Assembly: GCF_018873765.1 (NCBI RefSeq)
Contig: NC_057924.1
Coordinates: 8,618,001 to 8,682,000 of the forward strand
Direction of reading: 5' to 3'
Source: Telopea speciosissima
Taxonomy: Eukaryota; Streptophyta; Magnoliopsida; Proteales; Proteaceae
Length of the DNA: 64,000 bases
Shown here: positions 46,527 through 58,801 of the stretch, one piece after another
How positions within the stretch are numbered: position 1 is the stretch's first letter
Layout of the letters: each line of letters begins with the position of its first letter
Translations under genes and position numbers: made by a program
The notes under the pieces: model-generated
Told to the model about the DNA's origin: nothing
What the model saw: the letters and a program-made list of their open reading frames with translations, nothing else
Databases searched by the model: none

Positions 46527-48310
46527 CTTAATAAAATCCTATTCTGTAGTGTAATTTAATGTTTTTAAACACTTAAGAATCTGTCGAAGAAGGAAGGGGA
46601 ATTTCCCCTGAGCTTTATTTGTAGACAAAAGAAAATGGGAGAACGAATGTATGAATAGTTACAGGTTTGACCAATGTTTGCTTTTTAATCGAAAATAGAT
46701 GAAGTCACCATCCATATCTTCATGCCGCAAAATAAAAGAAAAAAGACGAAATGATAAAAGGGTTGAACCGTATTATTCTATACGAGTATATGACCATGTT
46801 TGGTAACATGAACTAAACATAGAAACGAGTAGGAACCTTTACACACAAGACCATGGTTTTAACCTTTTAAGCATAAATCTAGAACATCTATGATATACCA
46901 GTATGCCATAGTAACATTCAAGTACATAAACGTGCTCTATACTCAAATTAAGCAAATAAGACCAGGGTGTTAGGAACCGGTATCAGTATCTGATATGGTA
47001 TGGATGTGGTATGTCTTGATGAAAAATGTCGTTTTGATCTGGATTCGGTATTCATATGGTCAATATGGATCGGTATGGGCGATGGTATATTAGTATCAAC
47101 GACGACCGATACCATGAACTAAAAGGGTTCTCTTCTACTTTGGCGAAAGTTCGAGCATCGAAGGATTAAACGAAAAAAAACATAAATTTAAAAGGGTTCT
47201 CTACTTTCGTTTTGAATGAAGGAGGAGCCATACAACAGTGAATCTTGGAACTAATCAGTGATGAATGATGGATCACGTTTGTGGACATGAATTCAGTTAT
47301 CCAAAACCAAACCGGGTTTTGAAGTCGAACAGTATTGGGTTAGTTTCTTTGGGTTTTGAATTCAGCACGTTTCTCTTCCATTTTCCAATCCAGATTGAAC
47401 CGATATGCCAGGTCTGGCCCAAATAAACCTTAATCGGATTAGTTTCTTTGGTGTTCTTTTCAGCTTACAACGACTATAAAGAGGCATCCCCAGAGATGTT
47501 TATTCGGACTGGTTTCTCTGACATTCTATTGAGTTTTGAATGACTACGGTTGATGTTGCTAATCCAAACTATTGCATGTATACAAGCCTCTATAGACCGG
47601 TCACATTTTGAATTTCAAGCAGCAGTTCAGTCATATGGCCAACTTTACATTGCAATATTGCACTCTTTCCTTTGTAGTTTGTACTTGCGATGGCCTAATC
47701 AGTCAATGGAGCTCTTGTTTTCAAGGAAAACTTAGAAACCTCCATTTAATTTGAATCTTGGCTCCTTTTTTAGTTTGAACTTTGAATGGCATAACCAAAC
47801 ACGATAAAAGGTGCCATTATAACAACCAGAAAATTTATTCTTCTCAGATTTCAATTGCTTCCAAGTAAAAGACACAAATAAAAAAACTATAAATACAATC
47901 AACATAATTTGACATTTTATTTAAAAGTTTTCCTTAAAAAAAAATTAAGTAAAAACAAACAAGATCCTAAGAAAAACCAATTGAGTATTACAAGAAGATA
48001 AAGAAGTAACCCAGAAATAAAAGACCAATTGTTTTTCTATTAGAATTCGTATGCTCTCCCGTTTTTCTAGCTTAGTTTCACGGTGTAATAGTATGTTGTA
48101 AAAAATGCTAACCCCACAATCATAATAAATAGCAAACACAGAGTCCCAACACAATTGACAATACAGTTTGATGGAATGCAATCCTAGTCCTCAATCAGTT
48201 CAACTCGTTCAATGCCGTCCAGCAGAAGATACTATGCCAGGTGATAGGAGACATTTGAACTCTCATAATGCAAAACATGGGGATGAAAAGCTTGCTCACT
48301 TTCAACTGCG
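46527..48310. other. Intergenic DNA between the convergent FYVE and ORRM2 genes
   Basis: The FYVE gene (+) and ORRM2 (-) converge here, so both 3' ends lie in this stretch. AATAAA occurs at 46530, very close to the stop. Around 46970-47120 the DNA carries GGTATCGGTATC-type words ending ACCATGAACTAAAA, which recur at 59345-59540 and look like a MITE family, but I could not fix ends. I see no gene. Confidence 0.45.
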
Positions 48311-51300
48311 TCAAGGACGGCCAAATGGAGGAACTCCAGCATTCTCCAAAGGTGGCGACGAGGGTGGTTCTCTAGGTCTTGCATACTCCGCAAAAATAAC
48401 CCATCCATCAAGAAACTAGCCAACACAAATACCAAAAAGATGATAATTTGATAATTGTTAGTAAATCCGCACATATTGTAAAACTAAGCAATATGCAAAT
48501 CATAAAAATGCATCACATTTAGATCAACTTATTATGGCCTGGCTTTCATAAGATGGTTTGGGTTAGGGTTAGCAATATCCGCTCTCATCTGACAGCCTCT
48601 TTTGATGTGTACATGTTCAAATATAAACTTAGTGGCAGACTAATTGGGTTAAATAAGGAGTATCCAGATCTTACTCCAATAAACCACTCTTCAGTATTTT
48701 ATAAGTTTTCAACTAATTAACATCTTTAATGTTACTAAGAGCTCAAATTAGGGCTGCAACAGGGTCGGGTTGGGCCGGGCTTTATAGAACCCTAGCCCAA
48801 CCCTGAGTCCCCTTTGCTGGGCCCAGATCCAACCCGACCCAACCCTGACTCAGAGCCTGAAAAATCCGCCCTTAGGGTCGGGCCGGGCTGACCCTGATTG
48901 GCCCTAATCATGGGGAGGGGGAAGGAAATGCATGGGCTAGAATGGGCCGGGGAGAAAATTATCAATTTTACGTAAAATAACACTATAATAAAATGTATTA
49001 TATCTCTTATTATCTTTATATATAATATATTATATAACAAAATGTGGGTGATGTTTAAAGTTTATAATATATATATTATATCAATATATATATTTTATAG
49101 TACAACTTAAAACAGGGTCGGGCTGGGCCGGGCCAGGCTTAGCCCAAGGCCTCAACCCTGACTCAGGGCCAAATATCTCAGCCCAGACCCTGTTTGGGCT
49201 CAGGGCAGGCCAGGGCGGGTTTGGGCCGACAGGGCCAAACTTGCACCCCTAGCTCAAACCAATTTTGGTTGGCCTCAGGTTGATCATACAGTCCAAGTTT
49301 TCTTACAACTACAACTTGCTCAATTATTTAAGTGCTGCTAGCTTTACCATTTAATTTTACTAAGAGCTCAAACAAACTTTGGTTGGCCTCAGCTGTGATC
49401 ATACAACAAAGCTTTCTTAAAACTACAGTTTGCATTAATTATTAAGTGCTGCTAGCTTTACCACTAATGTTCTTTAACAACATTCAATTACCAATGTTTC
49501 TACAATTGTTTGAAACTGGTATCAATTGACAGGCTATTGAAAAAGACATTCTTGACCTTTTCTTTCTCAAAGACCTACTTCTTGAATCTATTTAAATAAA
49601 TGTTAACATTTCACTCCTTAACAGAGCTTCCAAGAGACATACCAACCACTATTTTTCAAGTGGGTTTCTAAAGTACAAAATGAGGGGTGTACAGTTAAAA
49701 ACTATGGTAAAAGAGGAAATAAATCTAAAGATCCCCAAAAGTCCATGGTATATCCTGTAATCAGATTAAAGGCACATAGTATCTTCAGCCAAGAACAGAT
49801 AAAATCTTTTTTCAGTCTAGCCTGTAACTTCAGTTGTATGAAAATGAAAAACCTAAAGAACGACATTATGCACTCATCGCCATCAGTGAAGTAGATGTTT
49901 TTTATGTTATGTTACCTTGCCATCCATGCCTTCTATACCTTTTGCAGCCTCTTCTAAAGTGCCATAGCGAACAAAACCAAACCCCTTGGAATATCCTGAG
50001 ACACGGTCCGTCACAACTCTGGCTGCAAATCACAGATAGATTGAAGCTCAATATTCAATTGACCAATCTAAAGAATACTTTAGGAACCAAAAAAATTACC
50101 ATGAATCACTTGACCAAATTTTGAGAAGGCATCTCTAAGTCCTTCTGAAGTAGTACGTTTGCTAAGCCCTGCAGAAACATCATCGATGAGGTTAGAAATG
50201 TGAGTTAAAATCACTTCATAAATTACAAGCTTACTTTAAATGGGAGAGGAGGAAAAAGGTCATGTCTTGCCATCATATGACATATTCATGTCATCCCAAG
50301 CAATTAAAGATTAACACATGAGAACAACGAATTCTGAAAGAGCAAGTTAATGGCCATACTACAAGAACATACAACACAGTGGAATAAACAAAGAAAACAG
50401 AAATAATGAAGTCCCAGATGGATTAGGAGAGAGAAAAGCAGCTGTTCTGGTTATATAAGAAATCATAGTAGCACTAGGCTTGCAGAAAAGTGGAAATTTG
50501 GGCACTGGGTTCCGAGTTTGTGGGATAAAAAACATATCACTGAAGGCAGAAAAGATAGAATTTAAGGGTTCCTAGTTTGAAACTGTAAGAAGTTCAAGAG
50601 GGGAAACAGCTAATCTGATGAGATGAATGAAAACATTGATTAGCAGTATGGAACTTAGGTTATGGGTTTGAAGAAGATGAGCATGTTTTGGAGATAGTTC
50701 TTTGATGTGTTGAAAGAAAAGTAAAGGAAACAAGCTGATAGTGAAGGAATATTTGAGAAGAGAAACAGAAGAGGGGACAAATATCTTTTCGAAATCTACC
50801 TGGATACTGCAGGAGTCCTCATACACACAACGAGGTTATGAACCTGAAGAGAGAGCTCTTAGCTGTAAACTTCAATTTTATTTGGGTGAGAAAAAAGCTT
50901 TCTACTACACACAGCTCTAATTATATGTCACTACTAACTCCTAATAAAAACAGGACTGATTCTTTTAAACTATAATTCAAAATCGCAAACTACAACTTTT
51001 ACTCAGACTCTAAATAGCTAGACACATAAATAAACAATCCCAATACAAAATTGGATCCCATTATGGAAAATACATTTAAAAACCACTAAGCCCCATGGCC
51101 AGAAATATTACAAACTATCCTGTAAAGGTAATCTTTGAAAAACTCCCTTTTGACAGAACCCAATTAAAGAACTATTTTAACCCAACATACTTCAAACTAA
51201 ATCTTATGACCTGAAATAAAAAAATACCCTACTGGTGAGGCCACAAAGAGAAGGGAAAAACGCAACACCAACTCCACCCCCAACACACCCCCCCCCCAAA

Positions 51301-54300
51301 AAAAAAAAGACGGCCAAAAGTACATGATCCACCATCTTAATTCTCAGCAGAATTTCAAATGGTTGTCTACCGTCTAAGAAAGAGGTAGCATGTACCTGGG
51401 GAGTGCTATGGTTTAGGATAATGGAAGGAGCGAACTTGTAGGGGAAAAAGGGTTGGCTTTACAGAGGAAGCCTAGCCTCTTGGCTTAATTGAGGAAGCTG
51501 TGCCTCATTTCAAGAGAGATAATTTCGGAGTTCCCGAAAGCAACTTCTTCCTTCTTTACTACCAATAAATAGAGCCTTACAACTCCTACTCCAATAACTT
51601 CTGTAATTCCAATGTTCATACAAATTACCTACACGTTACAATAACTAATCATAACTTCTCCTAATAACTTATCCTACCATAACTACCCACAACTCAACTT
51701 CCCATCTACACGTAACATTCCCTCCCCATTTGAAAATGTCGTTGTCCTTAGGGGCGAACAAAAGTGGTTGTGGTGAAGCCGGATATGCACCCAAACTACC
51801 AAGATCGCCTTCTAAATATTGGGATGAAGGGGCCCCAACTTTATACCCCTGTTAAGGCCAGGATCATATGGGAAGGACAGGTTGAGTGATCGATAGGGCT
51901 TTTCCCAAGTATCATTCTGAAATTGATGATGTGGTGGTAGTGCAATGGCGATTCTACCATTAAAACCAGAAAACAAAATCTGATTCTCTAAGTCGCTTTG
52001 GATAATGAACCAACAGGGAAATGAAATAGTAACCTTGAGCTAAATTGTTCTTGTCCGTGAAATTGTTGAATACAACATCAAGAAGTCCTTCATAGCCTCC
52101 ATCTTCAAGAAGCCATCCATAGTCATTCTGATTAGAACGCTCTTCTAAGGGTTGTTCAAAGGACGTTGCAACGTTGTCAAACCTTGTATGTAAGAGTTGG
52201 CGCATCTACATTTGCTTGAACATCCATTATTGGCTGGCCCTTATACTACTCATCCGAGCTTCAATCAGTTGAAGACATTGCTTATTGGCCATGCTTGGCT
52301 CTATATTTTGAGTGGACGCTCTCAAATTTTTGCCGACCATGAACTCAGTGAGTCAGTGTTGGGTGGTTGAGTACTCAGCCTCTCCAACAACTCATCGAAT
52401 CTCGAGAGAATTTTCTGTTGTCCTTGAAGTATACGAATATCTCCTTCCAGTTTCTCCACCCTCTGATCCATAACCTGCACTGATTCCAAGCTGATATGTA
52501 TGCAGGTGTTCCTTTCTTACCTATCTTGATAAGATGAATGATAGAGAGAAAGTGGGGAGTCAATACAAGGCTGAGGTGTTGTAGGAAAGTGGGAAACCTG
52601 ACCTCTCTACTCAAAGAGTAGTTGATTAGGGATCAAAGTCTCAAGAGAAAAAATTTAGATAATCAAGCCTATTTCTCAATTTATTCGTTACTATCCATTT
52701 AAATAAAGCATCACAAACGGTTACAATAACTATCCCACTTCAAAATAACTACCTTAACCCTACTCCCATGTAACTTACCCACATACAATAACTTTTCTCA
52801 CTACTCCCAATTAGTTACAACTCCTACTAACTTGATCCACTACTCGCATGCAATAACTAACTTAAACACACGTAACATCTTCCTTCCCCCTCAAGATTTG
52901 GTCTTGTCCTCAAGACCCTGATCTAGGAATGGCCTTGTTCTGGGCTTTAAATCTTCCCATGTAGCTTCTACAGGAGTAATTGCTTCTTCATCAAAAGCCT
53001 CAAGTAAAAACAACTTCTTTTACATCGATGTCCAGGAACAAACTTCTCATTGCAGCTATAGAACAGACCCTTCGTGTGTCTCTCTTGCATTTCAGCAGGT
53101 GACACTCACCGAACTAGAAGAGTAGGGCCATTGGAGGTTGTCTCCTTGTTGGGGCACATTGCCGTTGCAAGAAGTTGTGAGCTTCGTATAGACGGGCTAA
53201 CCCAATAGCAACAAATATGGTTAAAGGTTGCCCAGCCAAAACGTCTGCCTTAATGTTGTCTTTTAATCCATTGATGAAGCAACTAACTTGGCGATTGGGA
53301 GGAAGATACCCCACCTTGGTTAGTAACCTTTCAACTTGGTATTTGGTCATCACTCGAAGAAGCAAGAATCGTTAAAGAGAAGATTGTTAAAGAAAACAAA
53401 ATTTTTAATCTTGATTCGATATATCATGGAAATTCTTTGTGTTGGGTTTTAGGCCCGGTTAATGTGGATTGATTTATTGGGTCAACATTGAACCGGGTCC
53501 ACTAATTGTGGGATTAACTAACCCAGTTTATTGTGGGGTTAGACTAGGGTTAGGGATTACTATTATATATAGTAGCCCTAGGTCCCTGTCGTCTGCCAAT
53601 TCAATTAATCGTAACTTTGCTCACGGAGTTACAGAGGGAAATAATTATTGGGGAAGACGGGAGAAGTCTTAGGGCGCAGTAGAAGCGATGATAGATCTTT
53701 GGAAGATCCACTGTTCATAAAGCTTGGATCTACTAAAAACGAAAGGGAAAGGAATGCGATGAGTTTTTTTTTATTTATTATTCTCATGGATTGTATTCTA
53801 TCATTCATGAAAGAATTAGATTAATCATGTAATTCGTTATGGAACTCTAACACTTTGGGCTACAAAAATAAAAAAATTCTTTGGGGTGGAACAAAATATC
53901 TCTCATTTCCCCTTCGAATATATTTTACTTTTTAATTTCCAAAAGAATGTTGTTCCCATGATCCTGATTCAGTGTATGCTCCTATCTACTGATTAAAGAG
54001 ATGACTATCACGAACGAAGTAATCTTTTATTTTAATCACATACACGTGAATATTAGATGCCTAACCCAACTAACCCTTATCTTAGCTATTGGATTTGGTC
54101 ACGAATCCTATTCATCCATTCCATTCTACAAATGCACGACTTAGCAATTGGCAATTAATTAGCACCGGAAGTTGAAGGGGAAAAAGAAAGATAACATAAT
54201 TCTTTCCAACCAAAACAGCAGAAGATACTGACAAAATTGCTAAAACCAACATGGATACGAGCAACACTGATCACGTAACTGACACAGTAATTCAATTTTC

Positions 54301-54715
54301 AATAAAAACCAGGGAGATCAGATAATGATCCTGATACGATATTTAATAAAGACTGTAAAAGAAAATCAATAATGAAGCACGGTTAGGGGAAGAATGAGAG
54401 GAGCGTGCCTGAGACGAAGAGGTTCGTGGAGGGCTCGGCCGCAGGAGGAGCTGTATTAGCAGCGGTGCTGGGCGGAGGATTGAAAGCGAAGCTCGAGAAT
54501 AGTTTTCTCATTCCATAAGGTGCCGCCGCATCTGCTCTCATCGCCATTCCTTTGCCTGAGACGAAGAGGCTCGTGGAGGGCTTGGCCAAAAGAGTAGCTG
54601 TATTAGCAGCGGTGCTGGGCGGAGGAGCGAAAGCGAAGCTCGAGAATAGTCTTCTCAGTCCACGAGGTGCCGCCGCAGATGCTCTCATCGCCATGCCTTT
54701 CTCTTTCCTTACCAC
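48311..54715 (-). CDS. ORRM2: Organelle RRM domain-containing protein 2-like, mitochondrial RNA editing factor
   Basis: Single-RRM protein of the ORRM family, which assists C-to-U editing of mitochondrial transcripts. Four minus-strand exons join in frame: 54715 (or 54694)-54409, 50168-50100, 50022-49916 and 48415-48311, giving 195 (188) aa. Exon 1 encodes a basic, Ser/Ala-rich presequence ending PSTNLFVS; then GLSKRTTSEGLRDAFSKFGQ, VVTDRVSGYSKGFGFVRYGT (RNP1 KGFGFVRY), EEAAKGIEGMDGK and FLDGWVIFAEYARPREPP follow, closely matching Arabidopsis ORRM2 as I remember it. Intron 1 (4.2 kb) needs a GC donor (CAG/GCACGC) to keep the frame; the other introns are GT-AG. Exon 1 holds a 147-bp in-frame tandem duplication, so the presequence and the RRM's first strand occur twice. 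Intron 1 contains gypsy remnants and intron 3 a hAT MITE. Confidence 0.88.
48749..49251. mobile_element. hAT-type MITE with CCCTGACC repeats, in ORRM2 intron 3 (503 bp)
   Basis: The flanks are GCTCAAAT (48741-48748) and GCTCAAAC (49252-49259), an 8-bp duplication with one mismatch. The ends are TAGGGCTGCAAC on the left and TAGGGGTGCAAG on the complement of the right. The interior repeats GGGTCGGG, GGGCCGGGC and their complements around an AT-rich centre, as in the element at 29302-29860, so the two belong to related families. Confidence 0.75.
51340..53365 (-). mobile_element. Tandem remnants of small Ty3/gypsy elements in ORRM2 intron 1
   Basis: Reading on the minus strand: a gag fragment (53365-53114) with RQVSCFINGLKDNIKADVLA; a purine tract GAGGGGGAAGGAAGA (52892-52878); LTR A (52877 to about 52492) starting TGTTACGTG; a PBS-like TTGGAATCAGTGC; a new gag start at 52471 (MDQRVEKLEGDIRILQGQQ); a second purine tract GGGGAGGGAA; then LTR B (51717 to about 51340), also starting TGTTACGTG but diverged. 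No pol is present in either interior. This looks like internally deleted, gag-only elements joined at shared LTRs. The left edge is approximate. Confidence 0.65.
54401..54694 (-). repeat. 147-bp in-frame tandem duplication inside ORRM2 exon 1
   Basis: Two consecutive copies (54694-54548 and 54547-54401) are about 85-90% identical by eye. Each encodes MAMRA(S/D)AAAP, LFSSFAF, PPPSTAANTA and KPSTSLFVSG or EPSTNLFVSG. Because 147 is a multiple of three, the frame runs through. Each copy ends with CAG/GC at the position used as splice donor. The downstream copy (EPSTNLFVS) is closer to the family consensus. Confidence 0.85.
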
Positions 54716-55846
54716 TAAAACCTCTCACCCTCTCCTTCCCCCGCAACCAAACCAAGCCACCCAAGTTGGGATTTTTCAGAGAGGAAAATAACGAGTGAGA
54801 GCAGAGACCTCTTCTTATATGGCGAGACTGGAGGAAGATTTTAATGGGATCGAGATCAAATTACTTATTTACCCTTGATTCTAGGTATAATTGATCATGC
54901 TGTTAGTGAAAAGACAAAAAAACCCCAAGAGTCCCAAAAGTGCAACACATATGGGCCTGGGCTTCAGCCTTCAGCTGATTCCGGATTCTCTAACCATGTG
55001 GAGTAGCAGCCCCACATGCTCGAATCCAGCTCCTCTCTAGGGAGCCCAACGCCGAGGGAGTGCCTAGGGGGGCAGTCGATCATCGGGATGTGTGCAACAC
55101 AACCCAATGGGTGGAAATCCCCTGAGCACTAGGCTCCCAGGAGAAGAGCTCAATCCCACATGCTCCACCCTTTCTGACATAAAAGTCAGAGGGGGTCAGA
55201 TGGATGGAGATTCTATTTCATTGGCCCTCCCTCATATGGGATGCCATCTCACATGGATACAGGATCTAGACTCGGTTTGGTGGATGTATTGGTCTCGACC
55301 CATATCAATATTGTTCGATTGTATCCGATGCGATTAGACCATTTTACCATCAAAAGTATTGGTACCATCGATTTTAAATCATTTTACCCTCCAACGATAT
55401 CGATCCATCGATAAGATACTGATACCTTGAACTTGTGCGTGCGTGTTTCATCGTTTTAAAAATCAGAATTGGATTAAACGAATCAGTCGATTTGAATCAG
55501 ACGGAATCTGGCCAATTCTTGCTGATCCAGATCAGAATTGGATTGGAATCGGCTGAACAGAATTAGGAGTTCAAGCACAACTGTTATCATATGAAATCAA
55601 AACAGAGAATGTAAAGAGATGGATGAAGCTGCTTATATCTCCCAACTGCTAGAAATCACATTGACAACTCAAAAACTGAAACCTTCCAGTCCTTGATCAT
55701 CTGTGATATAAGCGAAAAAAAAAGAGAGTAAGGAACCGATGCAATGATGCTGTTTATAATACTTTGTCTATGTATACTGTTACACATTTACATTTATCCC
55801 CAATAAGGTTTGTGTAGCTGAAGCCATATCACATTTTTATTGACTC
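54716..55846. other. ORRM2 promoter side and gene-free DNA
   Basis: The 5' end of ORRM2 lies at the left edge, with a CT-rich stretch (CCACTAAAACCTCTCACCCT near 54710). About 54960-55210 is GC-richer and may be an old element. Around 55300-55430 there are ATCGATACC-like words shared with 46970 and 59345; around 55450-55560 AATTGGAT/GAATCGG words resemble the hAT MITE at 27080. No gene is visible. Confidence 0.4.
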
Positions 55847-58801
55847 TCATGACACTGAAAGTAAACCATCATCAACATGCTTTGAGTGAGTTACAGGGCT
55901 CCCAATAGTAATAAGTTTAACTATCAAGGACAATTCATGATCCTTGCTTTTGTTGCTCTCTGAATCAAGTCCATCTCCATATTGGTATACACAAAGTGAT
56001 GTTCGGGCAAGATTTAAACAGAATTGGACAAATTTGTGGGAGAATGGAGATTTAGTGATGGGTTTGTTCATCAATTTCCATGTCTCCATGATTCTGTCTC
56101 TGATGATTTTGTGGGAGAAACTTTATGCTCATGCATGTAACAATGGATTGATGATGAAACATCGCCTCTCTCTAGCTCGGCCTGCATTGAACCCAAAAAT
56201 TTATTTTCTTTTGTGATTTACTTTATCAAGATTTCTCAAGAATGGAGAGAAATAGAGGGAAGAGCAAGGCACCGATGAAGTGGCTAGATCATTCGATAGC
56301 CGAAAGATCATGGAAGGACCAAATATTAGATCTGGGTTGCTCCCCAAGCATTCACGTACTTCCTCTGTAATCTCTTGTCCTGTTGCAAAAAAGGCATGGA
56401 CAAGAAATACTATCCCAGAAGATGAAACCCATCCATTCTTCAAGTACTCCTCTGTAGATGGGGTTGTTCTTGTTTGATACCACTTGGGCTTCCACAAATA
56501 TTGCATTAATGAAATCAGCTCACTGAGACAAAATGAAATTGGTTTTTAGTAAATTAGATCACAAGTTCCATAGGATATCCCAACCCTGTTCCTTGAGAAT
56601 GTCATAGGCCATTTCATTCGTGGTATTGAAGAGAGCTAAGAAAGACATCTTGATGTAGTCAGGAAGTTCTTTCATTGCCGGCAAATCCCATCTGAAACAA
56701 AATAAAAAGGAAATCATTGTTGTAATCATATATATACTTGTGATATCATGACCACAGAGCATATCAATCCAAAAGGATGTGGGGGGAGGGGGGAAGAAAA
56801 TCAGTCTTGAAAATGATAATTTACTCAATTTGTTAACTAATACTAACCACTCAACTGCAGCAGTGAAGAGCTCAAGTTCATCTAGAGAGCCATAGACATC
56901 ATAAATGTCATCTATTATTAGAACAAAATTCAAAACTTTAATTAGCCAGTTCCTACAACGCTCATACTGAGGCTCATAGGTAACCCCCATGCTCCACAAG
57001 AAACTCTCCACTAGCCGGTCCCTTGCAAAGCTCAATCTCTCTACTAAACCCAGATTTCTCCACCATCTAAATATCACATCAAATTATTCAATTAGTACAT
57101 GCCACAGTAAACAGAGAAGTACAATGACAACCATTCTACAGCTTCATTGTTATTTCAAAAACCTCATAAATTGAAGAGGAAACATTTCATGGAGTTTCTC
57201 CATTATTAGTACTACAGGTAATACCTACATGAATTGCATGGTATTTTAACTCTCTACCATCATCCACTATTTCTTTGGAACAGCAAATCACATAATTGTT
57301 TAAACTAGGTTCAGCTTTGGGTGAACTTGGATCCAATGCTCAAACTCTTTAGACCTATGGCTTTCCATAAGGCTATGACAATGAAAGGTCAAATCCAAAA
57401 GATAGTCATAGGGTTTTCTCTTTCTGTGAAATTACCAATGCCTTGGGGAATATTGAACAGGATTACTAGGGTGACTCAAACAGAAATCCTTCTCTTTTAA
57501 GTTTTAATTGCTCTAGTATATTAGACCCACCATGTCTTAGTCTTACCTTGATGCATGTCTGAGATTTCTCTGATGAACTGCTTACACCATGTTGAAGTTC
57601 AGCTTAGCCAATTCAAGAATGATAAGATTCATATCCTCTTCTCCCTGGTATGCATCAATATACCACCTAGTTTCTGGCCTAAGCATTCTCCAGTGCAGGG
57701 TATCCTCCAAGGAGTGTTTCACTAGATCCTCAAGATCAGAGTCTTTTTAGTCCTTTATGTCTTCAAGATGTCTATTAGTGAAGTCTCTAGCCTCATCCAA
57801 GATGCTCTCACCTTCTGCACCCAAGTATGAAGCTTCATACCAGCTCAGCATTCCCATAATGTCATCACAGAGTGACTCCTTCAACTTTCCCTTCTCGTCC
57901 AAAGACTACATTGGGGGACCAGATACCCATATTGCCTGAGGAGCCTAAAATGGAGAGCTGTTGCATATAAATCATCCTTGATCCATGAATCTGAGTTGCT
58001 GTCGTTGTAAATCCCTTGCCGGCTTCGATCAATATCTTTCTTGAAGAGGTATTCCAACCCTAGCCTTTGAAAGACATCGATCAACTTAAGCTGAGCCTAA
58101 GGTTCAACCTCCTTGTTGAGCATAACCCTTATATCTTCTATCAGTTCCTTAGCTCGCGTTTTGAATGCATCATCCTACATAATAATGGACTGTTCTGTGA
58201 GTGTTAAAACTTAGGCAGGGCATACCAGAGTTGCCATGCCCCACCTCTAATAGGAAAAAAATTTCCTGCTACACTTGTAGCAGGAATGTTCCTTCTACAA
58301 GGCTCGCAGCCAAGGAAATGGAATAATTCACTTCCCCTTTGGATTCATAAATACCCTCCTAGGTTTTAGTATTTTCTAAAATACCCTTTAAGATTCCATT
58401 TCCTTGGCTACCAGCCTTGTAGCAGCAAAATTTCGTCCCTTCTAATACCACTTGTTAGGATTTGGGTAAAATTTATCCATAAAGGCTAGCTTTTAAAGAG
58501 AGGGTGTCCGCCTTAGAAGTCTTCATAGGAAACCAATGTGAAGAAACTATGAAATCTAAATGGGTTAATGATAATAACCACATAACCAGTATTGTAACAA
58601 CTCGATGAAATCGTAGTCCCAAATGGTAGGTTGGTAGACAACTGATGGCTTAGTTTCTTCTGCTTGGAATTGGATGCTAGCAACACATTGGACCTGCAAA
58701 TTCGATCGCACACTGCATGGATCTCTGAGTATGACATACCGAATAGGTTGCAGAGAAACAGGGGAGGAGGGAGGGTTCAAAGCATGAAGATGAAGAGACA
58801 T
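55847..58801 (-). pseudogene. Terpene synthase pseudogene
   Basis: The ancestor would have cyclised or ionised a prenyl diphosphate, probably in plastids, as the N-terminus looks like a transit peptide. Visible pieces on the minus strand: exon 1 (58801-58587) ending WDYDFIELLQ; a fused exon 2+3 (58174-57547) with [35 protein letters not shown] and [15 protein letters not shown]; exon 4 (57066-56848, exactly 219 nt) with [12 protein letters not shown] and the metal-binding DDIYD; exon 5 from 56691; exon 6 (56520-56273) with RLSNDLATSS; exon 7 from 56181 beginning AELERGDVSSSIHCYM. Defects: stops near 58110, 57752 and 57590; a frameshift near 57905; a stop created across the exon 4/5 junction; no donor after exon 5; a one-base insertion near 56487; and a shift in exon 7. 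The 3' limit is approximate. TPS-b or -g membership is possible but unproven. Confidence 0.85.
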
